Below are positions 52,340 through 61,553 of a DNA stretch of 64,000 nucleotides, one piece after another; positions within the stretch are counted from its first letter, which is position 1; every line of letters starts with the position of its first letter. The notes under the pieces were generated by a model, which worked only from the letters and a program-made list of their open reading frames with translations, did no database searches and was not told where the DNA came from. The DNA comes from Paraburkholderia azotifigens. Lineage in GTDB: Bacteria; Pseudomonadota; Gammaproteobacteria; Burkholderiales; Burkholderiaceae. The stretch covers positions 1,054,001 to 1,118,000 of the forward strand of contig NZ_VOQS01000005.1 of the NCBI RefSeq assembly GCF_007995085.1, written 5' to 3'. A program made the translations under genes and the position numbers.

Positions 52340-52833
52340 GCGCGGGCAAGGCGCGCGAGCGCCGTCTCTTCGATGTCTTCGTCTTCCGCGTCGGCGGCGA
52401 TGCCGTCGAGCACGCGTTGCAGCTTGCCGATGCGCGTTTCGCACAAACCGATGCGACCGCGATTCTTCGCGATCTCGCCGCGCGTGTTCGCAATCGTGCC
52501 GTCGTGGGCCGCGATGGCCTGTTGCGCGGCCGTCAACGCGTCCAGCGCGGCGGCGTGCATGCGGTCCACTTCATCCGCGTAGAGGCGGATCGCCGTCAAC
52601 GTGTCGATCGAAAACGGCTCCGCGCCCGACATCATCGCGCTGATGCGCCGCCCGTAGGAACGCGCCTGCCCCTCAAGCGCCGCTGCGTGAGCGCGCGCCT
52701 GCCCTTCGCGCTCGACGAGCGGCACACGCGCCGCGACGAGCTGCGCAAGCCGCGCGCGCAAGTCCTGTTCGAGGCGCTGGCGGCGCGACACGGCGCGCGA
52801 CAGCGCGGCTATCTGTCGTTGCGGTGCGCTCAT
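52336..52833 (-). CDS. sctO: Type III stalk protein SctO (HrpB7-like)
   Basis: This 165-residue protein is Arg/Ala/Glu-rich and almost entirely alpha-helical coiled coil (RQRLEQDLRARLAQLVAARV, DRMHAAALDALTAAQQAIAA), as expected of the YscO/FliJ-type stalk that contacts the ATPase ring. Sequence conservation in this family is low; the assignment rests on the position between sctN and sctT (HrpB7 in Xanthomonas) and the coiled-coil nature. Confidence 0.85.
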   Translation of the reverse strand: MSAPQRQIAALSRAVSRRQRLEQDLRARLAQLVAARVPLVEREGQARAHAAALEGQARSYGRRISAMMSGAEPFSIDTLTAIRLYADEVDRMHAAALDALTAAQQAIAAHDGTIANTRGEIAKNRGRIGLCETRIGKLQRVLDGIAADAEDEDIEETALARLARA

Positions 52834-52843
52834 CGCCGTGTGC

Positions 52844-54232
52844 TCATTGCGCGTCCCCTTGCGCGAGTTCGTGCAGCGCCGCTTCCGTGTCCGCCGGGTC
52901 CGCGTATGAATCAGTCGGCTGCGACAGGAACGCTTTCAGCGCGTCGATCTTCGCGATCGCTTCGTCGGCGAGCGCGTTCGTGCCCGGCTGGTATTCGCCG
53001 ATCTGCAACAGCATGTCCACCTCGCGATGCTTCGCAAGCAGCTTGCGCAGCCGCCCGGACGACGCCATGAACTCGCGCGGCATCACTTGCGACATCACGC
53101 GCGACAGGCTGCCGAGCACGTCGATGGCGGGGTAACGGTTCTGCGCGGCAATTTCACGCGACAGGATCAGATGGCCGTCAAGCACGCCGCGCACTTCTTC
53201 CGCGATGGGATCGCTGCCCGACTCGTCTTCGGCGAGCACCGTATAGAGCGCCGTGATCGAGCCGCGCTCGCCCATGCCCGCGCGTTCCAAGAGACGCGGC
53301 AACTCGGCGAACACGGACGGCGGAAAGCCACGCCTTGCGGGCGGCTCGCCTGCTGCAAGGCCGATCTCGCGGCCCGCGCGCGCGAAGCGCGTCAGCGAAT
53401 CCATCATCAGCAGCACGCGCTTGCCTTCGTCGCGGAAATGCTCGGCGATGGCCGTCGCCACGTACGCCGCCTTCGCGCGCTCGCTCGACGAACGGTCCGA
53501 TGTCGCGCACACGACCACCGAGCGCGCCATGCCCTTCTCGCCGAGAATCAGCTCGACGAATTCGCGTACTTCGCGGCCACGTTCGCCGATCAGCGCGATC
53601 ACGTTGATGTCGCATTGCGCGCCGCGCGCGAGCATGCCGAGCAAGGTGCTCTTGCCGACACCCGCCGGCGCGAAAATGCCCATGCGCTGGCCTTCCGCGA
53701 GCGTCGTCATCGCGTCGATCACGCGCACGCCCGTGACCATCGGATGCTCGATCATGCGGCGCGTCATCGGGTTCGGCGGGTCCGCGAAAATCGGCCTGCT
53801 GTCTTCGGCCTCGATCGGGCCGCGCCCGTCCATCGGCTGACCGAGGGCATCGATCACGCGGCCGAGCAGGCCGTCGCCGACAGGCACCGACAACGGCCGC
53901 TGCAAGCCGATCACATGCGTCGCGCGCGACACTTCCGACAACTGCGCGAACGGCGACACGACAGCATGCTCGCGCGTAAAGCCGATCACTTCGCCGTGCT
54001 GCAACAGCTTGCCTTGCGGCGTGCGCAGCTCGCACAGCTCGCCGAGCTTCAGGTCGATGCCCGCGACCTTGATCAGCGTGCCGACCACTTCGGCGATCTT
54101 GCCCGTCTGACGCACAGGCAACAGCGAGCGGATCTCGCGTTCGATCGCGCTGCCGAGTTCGCGCAAGCCGTGTTCGTGCAGACCGAACACGTCGGTCAAC
54201 GGCTTGTCCTGCAGTGGATTCACGGTGTTCAT
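52844..54232 (-). CDS. sctN: Type III secretion ATPase SctN (HrcN)
   Basis: This 462-residue cytosolic ATPase, related to F1-beta and FliI, starts at ATG 54232, overlapping the sctL stop by one base. Walker [10 protein letters not shown] is at 188-196, Walker B VLLMMD at 273-278, with [10 protein letters not shown] near 217 and the [15 protein letters not shown] segment. It unfolds and detaches substrates from chaperones. The length is typical of the family. Confidence 0.96.
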   Translation of the reverse strand: MNTVNPLQDKPLTDVFGLHEHGLRELGSAIEREIRSLLPVRQTGKIAEVVGTLIKVAGIDLKLGELCELRTPQGKLLQHGEVIGFTREHAVVSPFAQLSEVSRATHVIGLQRPLSVPVGDGLLGRVIDALGQPMDGRGPIEAEDSRPIFADPPNPMTRRMIEHPMVTGVRVIDAMTTLAEGQRMGIFAPAGVGKSTLLGMLARGAQCDINVIALIGERGREVREFVELILGEKGMARSVVVCATSDRSSSERAKAAYVATAIAEHFRDEGKRVLLMMDSLTRFARAGREIGLAAGEPPARRGFPPSVFAELPRLLERAGMGERGSITALYTVLAEDESGSDPIAEEVRGVLDGHLILSREIAAQNRYPAIDVLGSLSRVMSQVMPREFMASSGRLRKLLAKHREVDMLLQIGEYQPGTNALADEAIAKIDALKAFLSQPTDSYADPADTEAALHELAQGDAQ

Positions 54233-55005
54233 CAGCTTGTCTCCGCGGGCTCGGTCTGGTCGGCTTGCGCCTTTAACGACGTGTTCAATGCACGAACGAT
54301 GGCCGCGCGCATCGAATCGAGTTGCGTCGACAGGCTTGCATCGACAATGCCGAGGTCCGATTCGCATACGCAGGCGCCCGGCTCCAGGCGCGGGTCTGCC
54401 GCGACGGCGAGGGGCACGGGCCGTCCCAGCATGCGCAGCCGCGCCTCGAATTCGCCGAATGCTGCGCGCGCTGCGTCGAGATCGGCGGGATGCACGCTCA
54501 CGCGCAGGTTCGCCGATCCTTCGACAATGCGGTCGATCGTATCCGTCGCGCGCGCGAACAATGCCTGTGCGCTTTCGGCGCGCACCAGCTGCTCGACGGC
54601 GAGCATCACGAGTTCGGCCATCCGGTTGCGCATGCCCTTTTGCAGGCGCTGCGCATCGGCGCTCAACGCGGCAATGCGTTCGATCCATTGCGCCTCGCCG
54701 CGCGCGACGCCTTCCGCGTAACCCTGCTGCGAGGCTGCTTCACGTTCACGCGCAGCCGATGCGACGAGCGCTTGCGCTTCATCGCGAGCCGCGTGCAGGA
54801 TCTGCTCGCGCTCGATCTGCGCGGCGGCGAGGATCGCCTGGCGCTCGGCCTCGACGCGGCCATAGACGTCGTCGATGGTCGCGAGCATGCCGAAAGTCTC
54901 GCGCGGCACGATATCGCCGACGAGACCAACGCGCGGTTCGTCCTTGCCGTTTTTAGCGTCGCGCGTCGCGTGCGCGTCGCGCGGCCGGCTCAGCCAGATA
55001 ACCAT
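54232..55005 (-). CDS. sctL: Type III stator protein SctL (HrcL/HrpB5)
   Basis: This 257-residue protein links ATPase and C-ring. It starts at ATG 55005 ([10 protein letters not shown]). It has a helical N-terminal region ([40 protein letters not shown]) then the FliH/YscL-type C-terminal part ([40 protein letters not shown]). It overlaps sctK by 16 bp. Order and fold fit HrpB5 of Xanthomonas. Confidence 0.9.
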   Translation of the reverse strand: MVIWLSRPRDAHATRDAKNGKDEPRVGLVGDIVPRETFGMLATIDDVYGRVEAERQAILAAAQIEREQILHAARDEAQALVASAAREREAASQQGYAEGVARGEAQWIERIAALSADAQRLQKGMRNRMAELVMLAVEQLVRAESAQALFARATDTIDRIVEGSANLRVSVHPADLDAARAAFGEFEARLRMLGRPVPLAVAADPRLEPGACVCESDLGIVDASLSTQLDSMRAAIVRALNTSLKAQADQTEPAETS

Positions 55006-55679
55006 GGATACTCCGGCACAAGAGGTCCGAGACGTTCGCGCAGCAACGCGAATGCGTCTTCGCATTCGTCTTCCGAAGGCGATACGGTGCTTGCATCCGC
55101 AGATGGCAACGCGAAACGCAGCAACATGCGCTGCGCGCCCGCGCGCGGCAGCAACGCCAGCCCTTCGAGCGCGAGTTCGTCGGCATCGAGCGAGCCGAGC
55201 GCGCGCATGCCCGAACGCTCTCGCCTGGCGTCCACGAGCGACGGCGCCTCGGGCACGGCCTTGCTGAGCAGATCGTCGAGCGGGCAGCCGATCCATTCCG
55301 CGAGCCGCTTGCGCGTGGTGCGGTCGACGAGCCGCCGCACTTCCGCGCGGCGTGCGAGCAGCGCGAGCATTCGCAGTATCTGCAAGGCGGTTTCCACCGG
55401 AAGCGCGTCGAGACGCGCGGCGGGCGCGGCGCTGAAGAGATCGAGCGTCGGCGGTGCGGGCTGCAGCACGCGCAGTAGGGCAAGCGAGCACATGTCGTCG
55501 CAGCGTGCGCGTAATGTCGCTAATGCCGCTTCCATATGTGTCTGCGTGCGCAGCTTCGCATCGAGACCCAGCGCTGCCGCCAGCCAGTCGCGATGCAGCC
55601 ATTGCAGCGCGCTGCGCGCATTGCGTTGCCAGCCGAGCAGAATCTGCGCGGCATCGCCCGCCGCAAGCACCGCGCTCAT
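54990..55679 (-). CDS. sctK: Type III sorting platform protein SctK (HrpB4-like)
   Basis: This 229-residue cytosolic protein of the YscK/HrpB4 position starts at ATG 55679, overlapping sctJ by ATGA. It has an acidic helical C-terminus (SEDECEDAFALLRERLGPL) and a WLSG ending. Sequence is poorly conserved in this family; assignment is by gene order between sctJ and sctL and by size. Confidence 0.85.
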   Translation of the reverse strand: MSAVLAAGDAAQILLGWQRNARSALQWLHRDWLAAALGLDAKLRTQTHMEAALATLRARCDDMCSLALLRVLQPAPPTLDLFSAAPAARLDALPVETALQILRMLALLARRAEVRRLVDRTTRKRLAEWIGCPLDDLLSKAVPEAPSLVDARRERSGMRALGSLDADELALEGLALLPRAGAQRMLLRFALPSADASTVSPSEDECEDAFALLRERLGPLVPEYPWLSG

Positions 55680-56476
55680 GCGGACTTCTGCCTGCGTCCC
55701 GGCAGGCGCTGCGCAAGCGCACCGAAACTGGCCTTCAACGGCGCGATCAATCCGGCAAGCCGTGCACGAAACACATAACCCCCAGCGCCAGCCATCGCGA
55801 TCAACACGAACAGCCCGCCCAGCACGAACGGCCACAAGGGTGCATGCGACGGCGCGCGGCTGTCGAAATCGACCTGATCGGCGGCCACGCCCGTGACGCT
55901 GACCTGATCGTACGAAAGCCCTTCGACGCTATGCACGACGAGGTTCTTGATCTGCGGCACGAGCGCATCGAGTTCGAGACCGGGCCGGTATTTGATGAAC
56001 ACGGCAGCGGAAGACGGCTTGATGGTCTGCGCAAGCGGATCGTTGTTCGGAATCACGATCTGCACGCGCGCCACCAGCACGCCGTCGATATGCGACAGCG
56101 TGCCCGACAGTTCCTGCGACAGCCCGTAGATGAAGCGCACGCGCTCTTCCGTCGGCGTCGACACGAGACCGTCCTTCTTGAACAGGCTGCCGAGATCGTC
56201 GAACTTGCTATGCGGCAGGCCTCTTTCGCGCAGCACCTGCATCGCGCGCACCATGTCGCCGTCGTCGACCTGCAACGTGTAGGTCTTGCCGCCGTCGGGC
56301 GTGCTCTTTTCAGCCGGCACACCGCGTTCCAGCAGCGCGACAGTCATCTCGTTGACGTCCTCTTCGGCAAGCCCCGTGTACAGCTCTTTCTTGCAGCCCG
56401 CCAGCAGCGCGCACGCGACGAACAGACCGCCCATCAACATGCGCCGTGCGGGAGGAAGCAGGGTTCTCGTGTTCAT
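55676..56476 (-). CDS. sctJ: Type III inner ring lipoprotein SctJ (HrcJ)
   Basis: This 266-residue protein has a lipobox (CALLAGCKK, lipidated Cys28). The paired ring-building domains follow (ELYTGLAEEDVNEMTVALLE; IYGLSQELSGTLSHIDGVLV, IPNNDPLAQTIKPSSAAVFI), then a C-terminal transmembrane helix near 215-237 (LWPFVLGGLFVLIAMAGAG). ATG 56476 shares one base with the sctI stop. It forms the MS-ring-like basal body with SctD, which is not in this window. Confidence 0.95.
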   Translation of the reverse strand: MNTRTLLPPARRMLMGGLFVACALLAGCKKELYTGLAEEDVNEMTVALLERGVPAEKSTPDGGKTYTLQVDDGDMVRAMQVLRERGLPHSKFDDLGSLFKKDGLVSTPTEERVRFIYGLSQELSGTLSHIDGVLVARVQIVIPNNDPLAQTIKPSSAAVFIKYRPGLELDALVPQIKNLVVHSVEGLSYDQVSVTGVAADQVDFDSRAPSHAPLWPFVLGGLFVLIAMAGAGGYVFRARLAGLIAPLKASFGALAQRLPGRRQKSA

Positions 56477-56868
56477 CACTGGTTCTTCATCAGCGTTTCA
56501 GCCGACGACTTCGACGCCGACACCACGGCCATCTTGGTCTGGAAGTCGAACTGCGCGAGCGACAGATTCAACGACACCTGCGCGGCCGCCGCGATCTGTT
56601 GCGTCGGCGACAGCGACGCCGAATGCGCGCTCAGCGTCGCGACCTGTTCGAGCGCCGCTTCCATCTGGCCGTCCTGCTTGCGGATCGCGTCGACGAGATG
56701 ATTGCCCGCGTGCTGCCCGGCATCGCCGCCCGGCGCGACGAGCGGCTGCTGCATCAAGTCTTCGAAGCGGCTGACGGATTCGGGCGCGGGCATCTGCGGC
56801 AACTGTTCGGGCTTCGCGGCCTCGGCGGCCGCGTGTACAGCCGTTTCGGCAATGCTTGTGATCGACAT
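56476..56868 (-). CDS. sctI: Type III inner rod protein SctI (HrpB2)
   Basis: This 130-residue protein has a low-complexity N-terminus and a helical C-terminal half (ASLSPTQQIAAAAQVSLNL, FQTKMAVVSASKSSAETLM) ending in a helix-Met-Lys-Asn pattern typical of HrpB2/SctI. HrpB2 is an early secreted rod subunit needed for pilus formation. Order hrpB1-hrpB2-hrcJ is as in Xanthomonas and Ralstonia. Confidence 0.9.
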   Translation of the reverse strand: MSITSIAETAVHAAAEAAKPEQLPQMPAPESVSRFEDLMQQPLVAPGGDAGQHAGNHLVDAIRKQDGQMEAALEQVATLSAHSASLSPTQQIAAAAQVSLNLSLAQFDFQTKMAVVSASKSSAETLMKNQ

Positions 56869-56883
56869 GAGCGTCTCCTCGAA

Positions 56884-57477
56884 TCAGGCGCGCAAAAACG
56901 CATGCGATGCGAACGCGGGCGCATCGGCCGATGCGTGCCGCGCGTTATTCGACTCCGCGTTCTCCTGCTCTTGCGCGAGATCGCGGTACGACTCGGGCAG
57001 CACGAAGTCGCCGCCGCGATGATTCGCGCGCGCGGCTTCGAGATCGGCGCGCACGCCGAGCGCACGGACCAGCGCACGCGTTTCCGGGCCTGCCTCGCCT
57101 TCGAGCGCCTGGTCGGCCCATTGACGCCAGCCGGCGTCGTTCTGCGCTGCGAGACAGTACGCATACATCGCCTTCGCATACGCGAACGACGGCGCTGCGT
57201 CGATCACGTCGCGCAGCGTGCGCGACGCGTCTTCCCAGCGTCCGTTGACGATATGCAGCACACCCGCCAGCGTGTCGATCTCGGCGACCTTCGGACGGAA
57301 GGCGCGCAGCGCGTCGAGCACCAGTTCGATGTCGGTCGTATCGGAGGACGCTTTCGGGAAATGCCGGAAGAGACCCGCCGACGCGATCTCGATCAGCGCA
57401 TTCAAGGTGGCGTCGCCGCATTGCAGATAGTTCGGCGCGGACTGGGCGGAAGCAGGTTGTGACGGTTTCGCGAGCAT
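56884..57477 (-). CDS. hrpB1: HrpB1-family type III secretion protein (paralogue 2, first gene of the core leftward operon)
   Basis: This 197-residue protein from ATG 57477 has TPR-like wording (VLDALRAFRPKVAEIDTLAG, WEDASRTLRDVIDAA, AMYAYCLAAQNDAGWRQWA). It is longer than paralogue 1 at 45467, with an added C-terminal tail rich in charged residues. It is the operon-leading HrpB1 as in Xanthomonas. A perfect PIP box lies 88-111 bp upstream. Confidence 0.88.
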   Translation of the reverse strand: MLAKPSQPASAQSAPNYLQCGDATLNALIEIASAGLFRHFPKASSDTTDIELVLDALRAFRPKVAEIDTLAGVLHIVNGRWEDASRTLRDVIDAAPSFAYAKAMYAYCLAAQNDAGWRQWADQALEGEAGPETRALVRALGVRADLEAARANHRGGDFVLPESYRDLAQEQENAESNNARHASADAPAFASHAFLRA

Positions 57478-57526
57478 GGCGTGGACCCTCTTGATGAAAA
57501 CGGGACGCGGGGCGTCATCCGTCGGC

Positions 57527-57588
57527 AAGGTATCAGGCGGGTCGCGCGCAGCCCGCATCGCAGCCGAAGCGAGTCGCGCGAAAGCGAA
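57527..57588 (-). promoter_or_regulatory. PIP/hrpII box promoter of the hrpB1-sctT operon
   Basis: On the minus strand, TTCG (57588-57585), 16 nt, TTCG (57568-57565), then 32 nt, then TACCTT (57532-57527). The -10 hexamer keeps T-A....T but not the purine at position five. It drives the leftward core operon. Confidence 0.85.
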
Positions 57589-57634
57589 CCGCTGGGCGCG
57601 AGCGCAACGCGCTGGACGGCCGGCACCCATGCGC

Positions 57635-57696
57635 TTCGCAACCGTGCGCGGGGCTTCGCCTCGGTGGAAAGCCCGCCGCTGCACGCGCCCTACACT
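57635..57696 (+). promoter_or_regulatory. PIP/hrpII box promoter of the sctU operon
   Basis: TTCGC (57635-57639), 15 nt, TTCGC (57655-57659): a fully canonical PIP box, with TACACT at 57691-57696 after a 32-nt gap from the second TTCG. It is back-to-back with the hrpB1 promoter; the two boxes are 46 bp apart. Confidence 0.88.
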
Positions 57697-57722
57697 CCGG
57701 CAGCACGCACGAGGAGCGCCAA

Positions 57723-58811
57723 ATGAGCGACGACAAAACCGAACAGCCAACCGAGAAACGCCTGCGCAAGGCACGCGAGGACGGCGAAGTCGCGAAGAGC
57801 ACGGATCTCGTCGACGGCGCGCTGCTCGCCGTGGGTGTCGGCATGCTGATGGCGACGGGCGACAAGATCGTCGGCGCGTTGCGCTCGTGCATCTCGATTG
57901 CGCTGAAGTTCGTCGCCGGTCCGCACGACATGACGACGCTGATGCTCGCCGTCAGCCAGATCGGCTCGCGCATGACGGGCGCGATCCTGCCCGTGATCGG
58001 TGCGGCAATTCTGGCTTCCGTTGCCGCGCTCGCGGGACAGACGGGCATCGTGATTTCAATGAAGGCCGTCGGTCTCAAGTTCGAGAACGTCAGTCCGATG
58101 GCGGGCATCAAGCGCATCTTCTCGCTCAAATCGCTGCTCGAACTCGCGAAGATGACCATCAAGGGCATCGTGCTCGCGCTCGTGATGTGGAAGACGATCA
58201 CGGGCCTGCTGCCGCTCGTGACGGGCTCGATGTTCCAGTCGCTGCCGGAGCTGTCGAAACTCGCGAGCTTCGTCGTGATCCGCCTGCTCGCGGTGGCGGC
58301 CGCGCTGTATGTCGTGTTCGGCGGCGTCGACCTGAAGCTGCAGAAATTCCTCTTCATTCGCGGCAAGAAGATGAGCAAGGACGAGATCAAGCGCGAATTC
58401 AAGCAGGACGAAGGCGATCCCATCATCAAGGGCGAGCGCAGGCGTCTCGCGCAGGAACTCGCGACGACCGCGCCGCGCAAGATCGCGACGGCGAGCATGG
58501 TGGTCGTCAATCCGACGCACTACGCGGTAGCCGTGCGTTACGCGCCGGATGAATATCCGCTGCCTGTCGTGATCGCCAAAGGCATGGACGAAGCGGCGCT
58601 GCAGATGCGCCGCGACGCGCAGTTCGCGGGCGTGCCGATAGTCGGCCATCCGCCCGTTGCGCGGGCGCTCTACAAGGTCGACCTCGACGATCCGATCCCC
58701 GACGAACTGTTCGAAGCCGTCGCCGCGATCCTGCGCTGGGTCGATTCGCTTGCGCTGCCGAGCGACGCCGCAGCCACGGCGCCCGCCGCCGTGCGGGCGC
58801 TGTCCGGCTGA
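57723..58811 (+). CDS. sctU: Type III export switch protein SctU (HrcU)
   Basis: This 362-residue protein has four N-terminal membrane segments (for example AILPVIGAAILASVAALAG, and ASFVVIRLLAVAAALYVVFG) and a cytosolic C-terminal domain with the autocleavage motif NPTH at 263-266 (VVVNPTHYAVAVRY). Cleavage between Asn and Pro switches export from early to late substrates. The N-terminus (DKTEQPTEKRLRKARED) is family-typical. It is the first gene of the rightward operon. Confidence 0.96.
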   Translation: MSDDKTEQPTEKRLRKAREDGEVAKSTDLVDGALLAVGVGMLMATGDKIVGALRSCISIALKFVAGPHDMTTLMLAVSQIGSRMTGAILPVIGAAILASVAALAGQTGIVISMKAVGLKFENVSPMAGIKRIFSLKSLLELAKMTIKGIVLALVMWKTITGLLPLVTGSMFQSLPELSKLASFVVIRLLAVAAALYVVFGGVDLKLQKFLFIRGKKMSKDEIKREFKQDEGDPIIKGERRRLAQELATTAPRKIATASMVVVNPTHYAVAVRYAPDEYPLPVVIAKGMDEAALQMRRDAQFAGVPIVGHPPVARALYKVDLDDPIPDELFEAVAAILRWVDSLALPSDAAATAPAAVRALSG

Positions 58812-58863
58812 AGGCTCACGTCGCGCTCATCCACGCCACTCGCTACGCTCAACTACCACGCTC

Positions 58864-60948
58864 ATGTTCAAGACGCTCAAACTGCCTGCCGGAGGCGAAA
58901 TCGGCATCCTCGTGATGATCATCGCGATCGTCTCGCTGATGATCCTGCCGCTGCCGTTCTTCATGATCGACATACTCGTCGGCCTGAACATCGCGACGGC
59001 CGTCACGCTGCTGATGATCACGCTCTATGTGCCGAGCGTCGTCTCTCTGTCCGCGTTCCCGTCTATCCTGCTGTTCACGACGCTGTACCGGCTGTCGCTC
59101 AGCATCGCGTCGACCAAATCAATCCTGCTGCATGCGGAAGCGGGCGACATCATCGACAGTTTCGGCAAGCTCGTGGTGGGCGGCAATCTCGTCGTCGGCA
59201 TGGTGGTGTTCATTATCATCACGCTCGTGCAGTTCATCGTGATCGCGAAAGGCTCGGAGCGGGTCGCCGAAGTCGGCGCGCGCTTCACGCTCGACGCGAT
59301 GCCCGGCAAGCAGATGAGCATCGACGCCGACTTGCGCGCCAACCTGCTGACGGCCGACGAAGCGCGTCACAAGCGCGCGACGCTCGCGCTCGAAAGCGCG
59401 CTGCACGGCGGCATGGACGGCGCGATGAAGTTCGTGAAAGGCGACGCCGTGGCGGGCCTCATCATCACGATGATCAACATCGTCGCGGGCCTCGCTGTCG
59501 GCGTGCTGTATCACGGCATGACGGCGGGCGAAGCGGCGAACCGCTTTTCGATTCTCTCCGTCGGCGATGCGATGGTCGCGCAGTTGCCCGCGCTGTTGTT
59601 GTCCGTGGCGGCGGGCGTGATGATCACGCGCGTCGCCGACGACCGCGACGAGAAACCGCGCTCGCTCGGCGCCGAGATCGGCAAACAGCTGATGGGCAGC
59701 GCGCCCGCGCTCGGCTTTGCGGCGTTACTGCTGGTCGCGTTTGCCGCCGTGCCGGGCTTCCCGTGGCCGCTCTTTCTCGTGCTGAGCGGCATCCTCGGCT
59801 TGACTGCATGGAAGTTGAAAAAGCGCGGACCTTCGCGCGCGTTCGAAGACCTCGAAGCCGTGCGTTCGATGCAGCGCGCGGGCGCGAAGAACGAAACGCC
59901 CGCAATCTCCAGCGTGCCGCCCGCGTTTTCATGTGCGCTCGGCGTGCGGCTCTCGCCCGATCTGCGCGGGCGCCTCGCTGTGGAGCGTCTCAATCAGGCC
60001 TTCGAAGCCGAGCGTGCGGCGCTGCAGGAGGAACTGGGCCTGCCGTTTCCCGGCATCCACATGTGGATCAGCGAAAAGCTCGCGCCGTCTACCTGCGAGT
60101 TCCTGATGCACGACGTGCCCGCGTTCACGCTCGAACTGCCGCAAGGCAAGCTGCTGCTTGCCGACTTGCCGCAACGGCTCGCAGCGCAACCCGAAGATCC
60201 CGACACGAAAGCGCTCGCCGAACGCTGCGAACAGCGCGCTTCGATCGACGGCGGCGGGCAGCCGAGCTACTGGCACGATGAAGGGGCGCTCGCGAACAAG
60301 GCGGCCGGCTGGCGCGCTGAACAGGTGATCGCGCATGTCAGCGTGCAACTGCTCAGGCGCAATGCGTCGCTGTTTCTCGGCGTCAATGAAGTGCAATGGA
60401 TTCAGGAGCAACTCGGCATCGAATATCCGGGCCTGCTCGCCGAGGTGCAAAAAGTACTGCCGCCGCAGCGTATCGCCGATGTGCTGCGGCGTCTGCTCGA
60501 AGAACAGATCCCCATCCGCAATATCCGCAACATCATGGAAAGCCTGATCGCGTGGGGGCCGAAAGAGAAAGACGTGCTGATGCTCACGGAATATGTGCGC
60601 GGCGACCTCGCGCGCTTTCTCGCGCATCGCGCCGCGCTCGGCGCGCGCATTCTGCCCGCCATTTTGCTCGACGGTCCCGTCGAGCAGCATATCCGCCAGG
60701 CAATCAAGCAGACGCCGACGGGCAACTATCTCGCGCTGCCGCCCGATCAGATCAGCTTTCTCGTCGACAGTATCGAATCGTTCGCGGGTCTTGCGCCACG
60801 CCCCGGCATCGCGCTCGTCACGTCGATGGATATCCGGCGCTATGTGCGGCGCATGATCGAAGGCAGGCTCGGCTGGCTGTCCGTCTATTCGTATCAGGAA
60901 CTCGGCGGCCATCTCGAACTGCAGCCGATCGGCCACGTCACCGCCTGA
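58864..60948 (+). CDS. sctV: Type III export gate protein SctV (HrcV)
   Basis: This 694-residue protein starts at ATG 58864. It has an N-terminal half with about eight membrane segments and the FHIPEP-type cytoplasmic loop (AGDIIDSFGKLVVGGNLVVG, DAMPGKQMSIDADLRANLLT), and a large C-terminal cytosolic domain that makes the nonameric ring (ASLFLGVNEVQWIQEQLG, RNIMESLIAWGPKEKDVLML, LAPRPGIALVTSMDIRRYVR). It begins about 50 bp after sctU. Confidence 0.96.
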   Translation: MFKTLKLPAGGEIGILVMIIAIVSLMILPLPFFMIDILVGLNIATAVTLLMITLYVPSVVSLSAFPSILLFTTLYRLSLSIASTKSILLHAEAGDIIDSFGKLVVGGNLVVGMVVFIIITLVQFIVIAKGSERVAEVGARFTLDAMPGKQMSIDADLRANLLTADEARHKRATLALESALHGGMDGAMKFVKGDAVAGLIITMINIVAGLAVGVLYHGMTAGEAANRFSILSVGDAMVAQLPALLLSVAAGVMITRVADDRDEKPRSLGAEIGKQLMGSAPALGFAALLLVAFAAVPGFPWPLFLVLSGILGLTAWKLKKRGPSRAFEDLEAVRSMQRAGAKNETPAISSVPPAFSCALGVRLSPDLRGRLAVERLNQAFEAERAALQEELGLPFPGIHMWISEKLAPSTCEFLMHDVPAFTLELPQGKLLLADLPQRLAAQPEDPDTKALAERCEQRASIDGGGQPSYWHDEGALANKAAGWRAEQVIAHVSVQLLRRNASLFLGVNEVQWIQEQLGIEYPGLLAEVQKVLPPQRIADVLRRLLEEQIPIRNIRNIMESLIAWGPKEKDVLMLTEYVRGDLARFLAHRAALGARILPAILLDGPVEQHIRQAIKQTPTGNYLALPPDQISFLVDSIESFAGLAPRPGIALVTSMDIRRYVRRMIEGRLGWLSVYSYQELGGHLELQPIGHVTA

Positions 60949-60956
60949 GGCCGCGC

Positions 60957-61520
60957 ATGTCGAGAATCACATCGCGGCCCGTGCGCGTGATCGCGGCGCC
61001 GATGCAGACGTCGAACGCTTCGGCCGGTGCGCGCGTTCGGCGTACGCGGCATGCGGACTTCGCCGCGCTCGTGCGCCGCAACGGCAAGGCCTTGCCCGAC
61101 GACGATCTTCTCGCCGCCATGTCCGACGATGACCGTGAGCCCGAACCTCAGGCAGAGCCGTCGCTCGCGCAACGCATCGGTAGCGCGAGCCAGCGCGTCG
61201 TGTCAGCCGTGCTGCGCCGCGAGCAGCAGATGCTCGAACTCGCGCATGTGCTTTCACGGCATGTGGCCGAGTTCGCGTCGAACCCCGCGATCCGCCACGC
61301 GGGTCATTGGGAAGTGACGTTGCGCATCGATCCGCAGCGGCTGCCCGGCACACAGTTGCATCTCACGCTTTCGCCTGCTGTTCTCTTGCTTCGCTTCGAT
61401 GTGGAGACCTCCGACACGCGCCAACTACTCTTGCAGCATGCTGGTCTGCTCGAACGCGAACTGCGCCAGTTGCTCGCGTCGCAAGGCGAAGCGCGCACGC
61501 TCGAACTGACGGTTCATTAG
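60957..61520 (+). CDS. sctP: Type III substrate-specificity protein SctP (HpaP-like)
   Basis: This 187-residue protein has an Arg-rich, disordered N-terminus and a conserved C-terminal segment (WEVTLRIDPQRLPGTQLHLT, LLQHAGLLERELRQLLASQG), as in HpaP/HrpP. This family acts on needle or pilus length and on the SctU switch. It begins 8 bp after sctV. Identification is by position between sctV and sctQ and by the C-terminal pattern. Confidence 0.85.
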   Translation: MSRITSRPVRVIAAPMQTSNASAGARVRRTRHADFAALVRRNGKALPDDDLLAAMSDDDREPEPQAEPSLAQRIGSASQRVVSAVLRREQQMLELAHVLSRHVAEFASNPAIRHAGHWEVTLRIDPQRLPGTQLHLTLSPAVLLLRFDVETSDTRQLLLQHAGLLERELRQLLASQGEARTLELTVH

Positions 61521-61553
61521 CGCGATCCACGACACAACCATCACGCAGCCCGT

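Noticed and set aside
53027..54721. 564-codon plus-strand frame opposite sctN and sctL
   Set aside because: Antisense to the ATPase with intact Walker motifs; no features of its own.
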